Origin: Lepidodermella squamata
Lineage: Eukaryota > Gastrotricha
NCBI GenBank assembly: GCA_047495785.1
Contig: JBLDXI010000019.1
Span: forward strand, 3,559,881 to 3,623,880
DNA: 64,000 bases
Direction: 5' to 3'
Shown: positions 12,401-22,894 of the stretch, piece by piece
Layout: each line of letters starts with the position of its first letter
How positions within the stretch are numbered: the first letter of the stretch is position 1
Notes under the pieces: generated by a model
The model's database searches: none
Told to the model about the DNA's origin: nothing
What the model saw: only the letters and a program-made list of their open reading frames with translations
Program-made: the position numbers and the translations under genes

Positions 12401-15400
12401 TGGCGTATCGATTGAGCAAAGAACGGCCTGTACGGATGGCAAAATTCTTCTCTTCAACATTTTGCTCATCGAACTCGAGCAGCAAACGTAACGCCAATTG
12501 GAAGGTGACGAACAACAGGTAGTAAGCGTTCGGTAATTCGTTAGCAAATACTGTCGATCCAACGAAACACAAGTAAAGCTTCATGTGTTTTGCACGCCAC
12601 TTTGCGTGCACAGACGAATCAAAGGCTGTGAGGCGAACCGTGATGAGTTGACTAGGAAGGTGCATGTTGCGAAGCTTGTAGGCAATAACTCGACGCGAAA
12701 TTGCAGACAGTATGTCATCGCTGAACAGGAACGCTGAGTTTATTCGACGACCATTGCCTTCCTCGAAGCAGTGAAGAGGCTCAACAGGCGCGTCGCGAGG
12801 AAACACCATATCGGGATAAAACACCGATACTCCGAAAACTCCTTTTAAAATACAAACAGAATGTTAAATATATATATATATATAGATAATGTTCAGATGA
12901 AGTCAAATCCTCCTTAAAAAATTTCAAAATTAACCCAAGTACCGCAGGAAAGACGACAAGTACATATATATTTCTCAGCTACATAAATAACCCGCCTTGA
13001 AGAATAAATGATAAACAAATTGATAAATAAATCGTAGAATTAATACAAGGTTTCTGAAATGATAACTATACTAATAGCATTGAAACACCCTCCAATGACT
13101 GAGATGAAATTAGAGAAATTTTGCCGCTTTGCAAAGGTATAATATAGAAAAGTTGGTTAAACCACCCTCTCGAAACACAAACAATAGCTCACTCACCCGT
13201 GAAATAATCAAACAAAGCGATTAAAGTCGATCTTATTCTACATATTATATTGCTATTAGCAAAGCAAAAATCCCCACACTGAAATAGTTTTCTAGACTAT
13301 AAGAATTTATAACATAATCAAATGAGTTAATTGCACACACCCCGAATAGGACTACCCAGCTAAATAGCTAAGATAACGCTAACAGACAAAAACAAAATAT
13401 ATCTACAAGATATTCAAGAAACAAGGTGGCGTAGCAGTAAGAAATGATTCAACACTAAGCAAACACAAATAGTTCAACAGTGCCAATTAATAAAACCTAC
13501 ATTAGATTTAACATTAAATGATTATTATCATTACCATTTAAAACGTCGAGATGCAGTCTTTCAACAATCGCTCCCACTTCATCCAGCCCATTTGGTCCTC
13601 GCAGGTACTGTTCTAGATTGGGCACCAGTCGATAACGCCAACCGACACCTTCGATGGTCACCCCGGTGACAAGGCAATACGGGCAGCCGTGTTCGCCATT
13701 GAATTGCCTCATATTCAAACATGGAGCTCGAGCTATCAAGTCAGCTATGAACGAATGCAAACAAATAGCCAAATTGATTCGAACACCACGTTGAAATACC
13801 AGCACCTTCGGAGCCCGAAATTCACGTGAAGTTTTGTTCAGGCACAGATCGATAATCTTTTTATAAGGCGGATGGCAGGGACCTTGCCACAAGCCCATAA
13901 TGATAATGTTATGCGGCTTGTAACGAGCATGAATCGGCAGGTTGACGATCGACGCCGTTAACGGCCACACATCGGTGCAGCCTGTGTTCCGCTTAGACAA
14001 GGGGGTGCCGTCGAAACTGACTTGCAATTGCAGACTATGACCAAGATCGCCCATGTTTTGAAGAGTGATGCCATTGTTTATAACATACTCGTTCATGACA
14101 GTCAGCAATTGCCAAGCTAGTGACGGTACAATCACTTCAGCGCGAGCTGATGGCGCCAATTTCTTGTTGCAATTCGGGCACTTGCTGTCTCGATCCAGCT
14201 GGCAGAAACAAACCGGACACATGAAGCTTCGGAAACACGGTTTCACCAGACTACCAGATTTCTCCAACCGTCTTCGATAAACGTAGTGCGACTTTGGAAT
14301 GTACTGGCGTAGCTCTTCTTTGCAATAGACTCTGACAAAATCGAGTACTTCATCGACAGCAGCTCGAGACAATTTGTGCTGCATTTCGAGGCGCTTCAGA
14401 CGACCCATAGCATCATGAGGATCGGTTGTCCCATAATTCGGCTGGCGAACAAATTCAGCGTACGAATAGCTTTCGCGGATAGGAAACACATTCGATGCTC
14501 CTGCTGCAGGCTCATCATTTTCTTGTCCTTGTTCTCCGACGTCATCGCCATCAACACCACCACCATCATCATCATTGTCACCATCGCCATCGCCATCGCT
14601 TTCCTCGGAGGACCAATCAGATATATCATCAGTCTACAATAACAAATATAATTTAATAGACTGCAATTTGCAAACAAGTACTAATCAAGATATGTAAGTA
14701 ATTAGAGGACAAATTGCTACGCAATCTAAAATGATATTGCGCACATGCTTTCTAGCCATGTGGCGACGCCGTCTTAGCTAAGACGCAACGCAAACAGCCT
14801 AAGTTAATGCGCAGCAACAAACCGACAAAAAAATACCATTCTAACTATAATTAACATTGGCAATAACAACGATCATTATGACGAAATCGCCGCGAACTGG
14901 TGATTGCTCAAGTACAAAGAATTAAAGTAAATCAACGTCCCATTATAAAAGCAAACAAAAAAAATACAACGTCATACAACGTTATAACTAACAAAGTAAT
15001 AAACTAAATTATTACCCATGTTTTATAATACCAGCTTAAAACTAGAAACTAGATACCTGACTCGAAGATTTGTATAACAAGGTAACAAAAAAGGTAACAA
15101 AAAAAACGACACAGAAAACTGAAATTTATCAAATAATGCTTACGCTTTCACTCGATTCGCTGGGTGTCGATTCGGTGTCGCTGCTTATCGTAGAAAGACT
15201 ACCCGAATCAGTTGCAGATGGATTGATATTACCAAAGGAGGATTCTTCCGTTGACTCTTGCAGCCCCGATTGAGCATCAGTATCATCATCATCATCATCC
15301 ATAGCGTCAGATGATAGGCCATCACCGCCGCCTTCAATCGATCGTTGCTGTTCAGCTTGAACTTCCTCATTTTCATCATCATCATCATAATAATCCATAG

Positions 15401-15851
15401 CTCTGTCAAGTGAATCACTTCCTACAGCGTTAACAACAGTTGCATCACCGCTTGAATCTTCGCTTGCATTAGTCTCACCGACAATAGTTACTTCGCTCAT
15501 GCTCGAATCAGCATCATCATCATCATTATCATCACCGTCCTCATCGTCATCGCCATCAGAACTGTCGCCACCGCCAGTTGTTGTTGTTGTTGTTGAGCTT
15601 GTTGTAGCAGAACGCGACATTGAACTCGGAGAACTCGAAGAAGTAGCACTAGTAGCACCAGTTGAAGGCTCATTCGAGCTAACTGATGTCAGGTCTGACA
15701 CGCTGTCTGACGCATCACTGCCCGCTGTCGGTAACACAGTCTGAGAAGTTTCTTGTAGTAGCGGAACATTATCAGGACGCTTTGGACGACGTCGATCTTC
15801 TCTTCCTATAGACTTGCCATCAGTCCGCAATCTGTCTGCGCGCTGAGACAT
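9409..15851 (-). CDS. CMC (EnSpm/CACTA-like) transposase, four exons
   Basis: Exons 15144-15851, 13535-14633, 12242-12841 and 9409-10118 join in frame to 3117 nt (1038 aa). The N-terminus is a long acidic Ser/Asp-rich region. Exon 2 has a Cys cluster (CPVCFCQLDRDSKCPNC), then SFDGTPLSKR, IIIMGLWQG and HGCPYCLVTG, the layout of animal EnSpm-type transposases (FDG-TPL, later a Cys motif). Exon 3 ends with GGDEALLFNLHQALHLADF and AYGYEGFLSHLKHEFKG, the family's late helical domain. Exon 4 is a C-terminal extension. The first two introns are 0.5 and 0.7 kb; the third is 2.1 kb and holds other material, including a piece of gene X. Phases fit at each junction. No premature stop was seen, so it could be functional; the outer TIRs were not found. 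Family assignment is by motif, not search. Confidence 0.7.
10181..11029 (+). other. Unassigned plus-strand open frames within transposase intron 3
   Basis: Overlapping plus frames at 10377-10835 and about 10664-11029 contain coding-like stretches, for example a helical ERQRLDELAAAAAQTRLKGK segment. They have no domain I recognise and no clear splice sites. They lie on the strand opposite to the surrounding transposase. They could be a decayed insertion. I do not claim a gene. Confidence 0.25.
11457..11586 (-). pseudogene. Decayed copy of gene X exon 3
   Basis: Minus-strand reading gives a segment with VKSLVDYRNVDVVKL and VAVVANDS, clearly parallel to VKSLVDHRNVDVLKV and VAAVANDS in exon 3 of gene X (5411-5548). 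The upstream intron sequence (GCTAATATTTGCAAAA) is also shared. Neighbouring exons are not found. It lies in intron 3 of the CMC transposase. Confidence 0.6.
11587..12241. other. Remainder of transposase intron 3
   Basis: It holds a minus open frame at 11640-11873 of about 78 codons and overlapping plus frames, none with a recognised domain. Nothing further supported. Confidence 0.3.
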
Positions 15852-16536
15852 GAGGTAGCTCAGATAAAAAATACACAATGTGTAATAACACACTAGATTC
15901 AGAAACAAAAACAAATGCAACTATATTATGCATAGCAAAGTGTAAAGATACTTAGAAAGCGAGAGAGACAAGAGCGCAGATTTTCATCGTCTCGACATTC
16001 CAATTATTTACAAATTATTACCAATTACTTACTTATTTGAAACTATATATAGAACGTACTTCAGTGATTCTTTTTCATAGGACCCTTCTTCGGCCTGATA
16101 ACTACTTTCACTTTATCAGGCTTCGGCTCAGGATGGCGCAGAGAAACATGACCTTGCATCGCTGTTCTCACGGCGAATACCATGCCACACTTCTCACACG
16201 AAAAGTGGCCCGGGTGCTCTAACAGATGGTCTTGCAGCTCGATATTGCACTGAAATGTCTTCAGGCAAACGGTACAGGCGAAAACTTCTGCTAGCATATC
16301 GTTCGTGTCGCGGAAGAACCAGCACTTTGCTTATTTTTTTTGTTCAGCAGTACCGAAATGTACAGTCCATGGCTCTGTAAAACAGCAGTACTGCTCAAAC
16401 CGACTGTAAAATAAAGTACAGTCGGCGCGCTGTACTCGCTGTACAGCTGAAATTAGCTGTACACCCCGGTACGGCACGCCTGACCGTACTGCTTAGTACT
16501 GTAGTGATCGGGCAGTACTCATGCATACGGCTCAAA

Positions 16537-16661
16537 TACTGTACTAATAGTACAGGAGAGATACTGTACTTCAAGTACAGGAGAGATACTGTACTTCAAG
16601 TACAGGAGAGATACTGTACTTCAAGTACAGGAGAGATACTGTACTTCAAGTACAGGAGAGA
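16537..16661. repeat. Five tandem 25-bp palindromic units
   Basis: Units of 25 bp start at 16537, 16562, 16587, 16612 and 16637. Each contains CTGTACTTCAAGTACAG, an 8-bp inverted repeat around one base; the first unit has CTGTACTAATAGTACAG. They lie in the subterminal region of the DDE transposon and are good candidates for transposase-binding sites. Similar single GTAC hairpins line the other end (21400-21680). Confidence 0.85.
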
Positions 16662-17164
16662 AGATAGTGTACATGCGAAATACAGAAGACGATGTCGCAC
16701 TTCAAGTACGGTATATGGTCTGTGCCGTATTCTTTGGTAAAGTTTATTTATCTTGATCGGGATAGCAGTTTTCAGCTTCAGATCCCTTCAGTTCAGCTTC
16801 AGATCCCTGCAGTTGCAGATGCGAAGACCTTAGACTTATAGCTTAGCGGATGCCACCAATTATTTTCGATCCAAATGTTTACTCAAATTTAAATTCCCAT
16901 TTTTCGCGATATTTCGTCAGCAAGTGAACGCAAAGTATAGTGGTTATTCGGCGGTTTTATCTATTACGTAATTTGATTGACTGATTAGTGATTAGGTTCG
17001 ACTAATTCACCTCGTGAAATCTCGTCTCCGCTCGCCTACCGGCTCGCTCCGCCTCGATTTCACTCGTTTCATTCGCTTTACTCGATCTATATTTCGTGCT
17101 TCACTCAAATATAGATTCCTACTCATGTTATATCATACAAATATAGAAATTAGGTATCTTTTAT

Positions 17165-19376
17165 TCAATCATCAAAATCTGAATCATAAGGCACTGAATT
17201 TTTTCTAACATTGAAGCTCTCAAATATTGCACGCTTGTCGGATTGTTTGCCATTCCACGGCTGATAAGGAAGATCAAGAATCTTCTCGGTATATGACCTC
17301 GGTATAATTTCGTTCTTCAGCATCTCAAGCATGTCAGCCATCAAAGGGTAAGGGAGTGGAAGAGGGGACTTTCTCAGTTTCGGGGGAATTCCTACTGGTA
17401 CTTTTTTGAGCGAATTTTTCGATAGACTGTACATCTTCCAAGGCCATTTCGCTTCGTAGCCGTCTCGAACAAAGACAGCTTTCGTCCCCTTTCGATATCT
17501 GAACCAAACGCCTTCCGACCATGGTAAATAATCGCTTTTTGTGCTAGGCTTGGTTCCAATCCCGAAAAGGTCACAGTTGAGGTTGTTGCTCATTCTCCAG
17601 TTTTTTGGCTTCCGAAGCTTTGATGTGAAGCTTGGCTCGCCGTGGAAATCCAGGAGCTCATCCCAAGACAAATCGTGAATGAAAAATGGTTGTTCAGGGC
17701 GACAAATTCGGGCGACTTCTCGCCAGTCTGTAGGGAAATTGATGGAATGCCGGCTGCCTCTTCGCTCAATCAATCTGACAAAATTGAAAAGTTGAAAAAC
17801 GGCCAATTTTCTATTCATAAATTACGAATGACAATGGTCAACGACCATCATTGTATGATTAGCTTGGAAAAATTTGTGATGGACCGATTGGAGCTGTGAC
17901 GTTGTGTTTTCCAATGCGAACATGATGGCGTTTGCGAAGTAGCTGCTGTGGTTCCCTGTGCCGTTGTCACTATATATGATCAGCGTACGGCAGTTCGGAT
18001 GGTGAACCGGTAAATACTTGGTTATATAGGCATATAACGCAGATCCAGCGGAGCTACCGTCAGGGTGTTCAAGGTCAATGTCATCGGACATGAAGCAAAA
18101 CGCATTCTTAGACACCATTTCATAAATCACTGCAACAGATATAATATATATTTAAAATATATATAAACATCGCAAAAATACCGCAATTCCAAGTTTTCAT
18201 TTTCCTGTAGTGATAGTTTGCATCGGAAATAGCCGGGCTTAACAATGCTTTTTCATAGTCTAGCTGTATCACGACAACCTCCGATTTCTCTTGGGCCATT
18301 TTCGTATCGGCCTTGCAAGCTCGCCTAGCAGCGTTCTTCATGTATAAATGCACCTGGAAGATAGATTTGCGCCTCTCGTCAACTCTGTTTTCGCGTAGCC
18401 GCAATCTAAATTTTCTGCATTTGCAACACTTGTCTTTCTTGGTTAATTTCAAAGACAGTTCGGGGTAGGCTTCGCGTAAAACCCGTTTGAAGGAAGAGAA
18501 GCCAAGTGGGTATAGGCCCGCTGAGAGAGTTGAAAAGTGCCTCAAATATGCATCGAACATTTCTCGCTGCGTTATGTCTCCTTGGATATAAACTTTTCTG
18601 GAATTTTTTCGGACATAATGACCGGGTGCACGCTCATAGCTATCAATGAATCTGTAATAATTTGCAAATAAATGTTTTCATAAATCGACCGGAAGGAATT
18701 ACCTGCAGCAGTGATCAAACTGTTCGTTTGAGATTGCGTTAGGATTGGGCTGACAACCTCGTTCATCCGGCTTGGCGAAACCTAGATCGCCAATTTTATT
18801 CTTTAAAGTCCACTCGACGAAGTTGCGCGGGGAAAGGCCAAGGGCGCTGTGGAAAAACTTCGAACACACGCGAATGTTGCCGGCCGAAGCCTTGTTCGAA
18901 AACGCGCCATCGAATTGAAAAGTGTGGTGTTTCGAAGGACCACGTCGAGGTATTACTTGGCGAATTATGAAGCTGCGCCGGTCATCTAAATTGCTGTTTT
19001 GAAAAGCGTCATATAGCCGGCGGACATTTTGCTGAGGAAAATAGTCTTTACAACGATTTGGGCACTTGCAATGATAAAATAAAAATGGCCGAAGCGGTGG
19101 AAACAGGACGTTTCGATCTGGCTCACCGGGTTTCAAGTTTCTAGCTATATCGGAGGAAGAGTCTAGGGTCGCGTCACTTTCTTCAGTTTTCGGCCAAATG
19201 AATGAAGGCAAATAGTCAGCATTCGAAATTTCTGAAATATTCGACATTTGAGAAGGCGTTGACGTTGCGGAAACAACTGAGAGGTTGTCCAGCATTCTGC
19301 TCAATACATTGCCAACAGCAGAGCCCAAGCACGACGAGCAAGTCGCGCTAACATCAGAATGAGAATTGCTCGACAT
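17165..19376 (-). CDS. DDE-type transposase, four exons, 685 aa
   Basis: Exons 18703-19376, 18182-18651, 17826-18129 and 17165-17774 join in frame (2058 nt); the three introns are 51, 52 and 51 nt with GTAATT, GTATTT and GTAATT donors. The start is ATG 19376. An N-terminal Ser-rich part is followed by a Cys pair region (CCKCRKFRLR) and an RNase-H-like core. The core has a first acidic strand QLDYEKALLSP, a second acidic strand IIYSDNGTGNH, and DHCHS at the end of exon 3 followed by LIER at the start of exon 4, giving a plausible D-D-D/E set. This layout matches a transposase-like protein family common in invertebrate genomes; I know it by pattern but cannot give its superfamily name. No internal stop seen, so it may be active. 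Confidence 0.7.
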
Positions 19377-19453
19377 TATTAAGGTAGACAAAATAAAGTC
19401 CTAAAGATAAACAATAATCAAGTTCAATATGCATCATTTTTAGTTCTCATCGG

Positions 19454-19825
19454 CTAATTTTTCATACTAGATCGCCTCTTGGGTGCCTCATTTTGTTTGA
19501 CAAAATAATTTTTTTTTGACCAATAAATCAATTCTTCAATTTCCTTCTCAGTAAGAGCTAAGCTGCCTGTTTTTTTGCAATACAATTGTAAATGTTTTTT
19601 CAAACCGGATGAATCGAAAAATGTTTTATCGCACAAGCGGCACTTTCGGCGAAAACCGATTCGATGAGGTTTTTTCCCAACAAATTTACCCATAACTCGT
19701 CGTTGGCCTTTGACTCTCAAGCTTCTAGATGTTTTTTTCTTAGATTTTTCCAACTCAAGCCATTCGCTTCGCGTTAGGCGCAACTCAGACTCAGCAGTAG
19801 TTTCATCAAGTTCCATGGCGGCCAT
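19454..19825 (-). CDS. Single C2HC-finger basic protein, 123 aa
   Basis: ATG at 19825. The acidic start (MELDETTAESEL) is followed by a Lys/Arg-rich segment and one finger, CRLCDKTFFDSSGLKKHLQLYC (C-x2-C-x12-H-x5-C), then a short tail. The stop is 77 nt before the transposase ATG on the same strand. It could be a DNA-binding accessory of the transposon or an upstream exon; the one splice I tested to join it to the transposase breaks the frame. It might also be a downstream exon of the PB1 gene, as an AG just before its ATG is in phase 0, but that acceptor is weak. Confidence 0.5.
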   Translation of the reverse strand: MAAMELDETTAESELRLTRSEWLELEKSKKKTSRSLRVKGQRRVMGKFVGKKPHRIGFRRKCRLCDKTFFDSSGLKKHLQLYCKKTGSLALTEKEIEELIYWSKKNYFVKQNEAPKRRSSMKN

Positions 19826-19939
19826 CTCGATATTTTAAAACCTCTAAGAAATTGGTTATATAAAAGAAGATTTAAAGTAATTTCCACCTCATTCCATTTT
19901 AAAACCTCACAAAAACTCGCAACCACGCCTTCAGCAAGA

Positions 19940-20868
19940 CTAGGACTGCCTTACCCTGTATTGGTTCATTTTGCTCATCACATTAGTGACGGTACGTCCC
20001 CCAAAGGACTCTTCGAAGCAAGTACCCATCTCCTTGAGTATTTGGTGGAAGTGCTCAGTTGTTGACCTGACGTAGCCTGGCTCCCCAAGGTCCCGGCGCT
20101 CATCCATTGTCCTAGCAATCGCCTTTAGGAGCGGGACTTCCTTGACTTTGTCGTAAAGTGACCCAGTCCGATCAACAACTGTCTGCGGTGCCGCTCTGGA
20201 GCCACTGGTACCGGTGACAATGGGTAGGTGAGACTGTGACGCACCTAAACTCAGAGGTGGCGCATTGAAAGGCGTCTGGGCCGGCGACGGCTTAGGTTCG
20301 GTTTGTAATTCTTATGCAAAATTAGAGACATTTAATTAAAGAAATATGCATAAACAATCTGAACCCTAGCGCTGCGAAAAACTGGGATAAATTTGCGATT
20401 TTTCCAGCAATTCAGCTTACATTTAACCTAAACTAGGAAGATCTGTCCTGAAAACTTTCTCCTTTTGAGCATAAAATTTGAAAATCAGAGGAACTTCCAC
20501 CTAGGATATATTCGATAAAAATATTCACAAATACCTGAAATCATTCTCGTCAAGTCCTCGACCTTTTGCGACAAAGATGGCTGTAGCGTCATTAGGTCCT
20601 CGAGATAGCGTCCAAAAAAGACTGATATATGAAGGCGCTCTGGATTCAAGTGAAACGCTAGCAGGAGGTCATCATCGTCATCAATGATGACGAAATGATC
20701 ACCATCATGCCAAAAAAGGCCATAGTCGTCAGCTTTAAAGATGTTGCGGAAGACGGGGTAGATTTTCGTTTTTAAAAATACTAAAGGGTTCTCCGCGGAA
20801 CTATTCATTCTAACGCAACGTGCCCACTTTGACTCGCCGATAGTCACTTTTACTATTGAGTCAGTCAT
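19940..20868 (-). CDS. PB1-domain protein carried by the DDE transposon
   Basis: Exon 20535-20868 starts at an ATG 14 nt after a TTTTAG acceptor; exon 19955-20310 continues in frame, through a 224-nt intron. Residues 1 to about 85 fit a PB1 domain: VKVTIGESKWARCVRMN as the first strands, then a helix with KIYPVFRNIF, then the acidic OPCA-like loop FWHDGDHFVIIDDDDD and a LHISVFF end strand. PB1 domains pair with basic PB1 surfaces to build signalling or autophagy scaffolds. The C-terminal exon is Pro-rich then helical (SLYDKVKEVPLLKAIARTMD) with no known family. The 3' end is uncertain: either a stop at 19940 or a donor GTAAGG at 19954. Why a DNA transposon carries it is unknown. Confidence 0.55.
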
Positions 20869-21246
20869 TTCAGAAAATTTACCTAAAATCACGAAAAATG
20901 TGAACAATCGTTTGCAATGGTAATATCGGCAACGGGCTGTGAAGAAAAAATAGGATATATCGTCACCATGAAGGAAATATGAAGTGTGATTATATTCCTT
21001 ATTTTGACACGAGTTGCTCTTTCTGCTAAAAATGCGCTTTATTACCATCAAAAACGATGACTTATTTATCGAATATTAGACGTGACAAGTGACTTCGGTC
21101 CTACTTTTTATTCACAGGAGTTTGAAAAGGAAACAACTTACTTATAATCGTTATTGCTCAACGCCCAATTTTCATTTGTCTGAGAAGGTGGAGTAGAGGT
21201 TGAAATCATTTGTCAAGTTTCTTATGTGAGCAACGAAACATGGAAG

Positions 21247-21292
21247 TCGCGTCTATCGTCGCGTCTATCGTCGCGTCGCAATCGTCGCGTCG
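21247..21292. repeat. Short TCGTCGCG minisatellite
   Basis: Tandem GTCGCGTCTATC-type units inside the right end of the DDE transposon. Confidence 0.6.
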
Positions 21293-22104
21293 AATAATTA
21301 ATTACCTGCACATTCGTCCGATTCTCACTCTTTCACCAAAATCGTCAATCTAATTGTGAGTGGGTTTGCGGGCCGTAACTTCCATCGACTACGTTATAAA
21401 AATGAATCTCCCGTACTCTCGTGTACGGTTTAGACGAACCGTACACAGTCATTACGGCTGTCACTCCTGTACTCAGCATGTACGTTGCATTCGACTGTAC
21501 TTGGGCGTACAGCTCAATGAGCTGTACGCCATGATACAGGAATGAAACGCTGTACATCTAATATACAGCCTGGTCAACTGTACTCAATCTACAGTCGAAT
21601 GAGCTGTACTGACATTTACGGCCATCAAAACTGTACCAGTTTGTACAGAATAAATATACTGTACTCTTGTGTACACGAGTTTTTTTGCCTAAAGTGCTGG
21701 TTCTTCCGCGCCACGAACGATATCGTCGTTAACATTGTTTTCAGCCGCTAAACCTTTTTTTCTCTTAGAAGTTTTCATATCGAAATTAACGATACTGTCA
21801 TCTTGAGATTGGCTTTGCGATGCCTCAAAATAGTTGTGGTCATCGCCAACCGATGATTCCACCTGCTTTTCAGATTGCTTTTGACATTGCAAACCAATCA
21901 AAGAACTTGCTCCGCCTTGCTTTCGCAATTACATGCACAATGACGCAATACAACCATATAAGATTTACTTACGCTTTCCATTACTATTTCGATTTGCCAT
22001 AACAACCTTTTACCAGACAGCTGCCACTGTATCAGTAGGTAAAATGAAGCGGTAACGAAGCAACGATGCGAGCTAAAATCACCGCGGGGGATGACACAAA
22101 ACAC

Positions 22105-22894
22105 ACGCGCACCACGTCACGTGCCCCACCTGCGTCCTTAATAAATAAGTGTCAACTAAAGAATTCACTATTTTTAAAACCAAAACATAACTAAAACGCA
22201 TTTCAATCAACTTTAATCCCTATTAGGCACCTCTAAATATTGTTAGCTGCATGTTTCGCCTAGAGAAATCAAGCAATTTTCGCACATCTCCCAGAACCCA
22301 AGATCTTGCAAAGGCATACATCTTTACCGAACACTGCAAAACTCCTTCAAGACACCTGGCTAAACAGATTCAACGCGCCGAACTTACAACGACTTGACAC
22401 AGATCCGTCGAGGCGCCTTGCTCACCATTTTTAACAAGGCGCCTGCAAAGACACTTGCTCAACATAGTCATTTTTCAGCTTTTTTGACCAATGATCCGCA
22501 AAGTCACCCTAGGTGACCCCGCGGCCTCCTGCTCCAGCAAAAAAACAAAGATCTTGCGTGATCACAAGAGGTCGTTCCAAAGACTTTCCTCATTTTTATT
22601 CTAGGGTACGGTATCTAAGGTTGCCATAGTAGGCAAGATGTAAAGTACGGATGATAATTTGTTTAATAACTCGGTAACCATGAGAAATTTCTTGGAGCGG
22701 GTATTTCTCCAGTCGATAGATCTAGTATGTTGTAAACTTTCCTAAAATCCTCGTCAGATTGGGATAACATTCAGGATTACTCCACTTTTATCCAGTGTTT
22801 TACCGATTTCCTAACAGACCGATTATTTAGAGAAGAAATCAGCTGAGCTGTTAAACAGATTTCATTCCAACTTTGTTCTATTTGTTTCAATGAG
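22105..22894. other. Intergenic stretch before paralogue A
   Basis: I looked for the domain-1 exons and signal peptide that paralogues B and C have and found none. No TIR or gene was recognised. Confidence 0.4.

Larger units (their letters stand above)
16300..21719 (-). mobile_element. Multi-gene DDE DNA transposon with GTAC-rich subterminal arrays
   Basis: 29-bp terminal inverted repeats start CGTTCGTGTCGCGGAAGAAC (16300-16328) and match 21691-21719 with one difference. ATAT flanks both ends (16296-16299 and 21720-21723). Inside each end lies about 300-400 bp packed with short inverted GTAC pairs such as CTGTACTT/AAGTACAG. Three minus-strand coding units follow: a PB1-domain gene, a C2HC finger ORF and a four-exon transposase. 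Target duplication, intact-looking transposase and a clean junction in a host exon suggest a young insertion. The superfamily was not recognised. Confidence 0.75.
16061..21981 (-). pseudogene. C2H2 zinc-finger gene split by a 5.4-kb DDE transposon
   Basis: The 5' part is a 9-nt first exon (21973-21981, ATG then a GTAAGT donor) and a second exon from about 21919. The 3' part is 16061-16295. It holds two C2H2 fingers with standard spacing, CTVCLKTF...H-x3-H and CEKCGMVF...H-x4-H, then a basic tail ending PMKKNH. If the element at 16300-21719 and one copy of its ATAT target duplication are removed, the frame passes from NNVNDD directly into MLAEVFACTVC. So the gene was whole before the insertion. 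It is the most upstream of three same-strand genes (finger gene, transposase, X), with its stop 210 bp before the transposase ATG. The fragment 16061-16297 still has an ATG at the edge of the element and could make a 78-aa two-finger protein. Confidence 0.65.

Noticed and set aside
16537-16661. Regular 25-bp repeats resembling a CRISPR array
   Set aside because: The units are directly tandem with no spacers and lie in the subterminal zone of a eukaryotic DNA transposon.
19376-19825. Single spliced gene joining the C2HC ORF to the DDE transposase
   Set aside because: The best donor (GTATGA) and acceptor (CTTTAG) give the wrong phase and an early stop, so I kept them separate.
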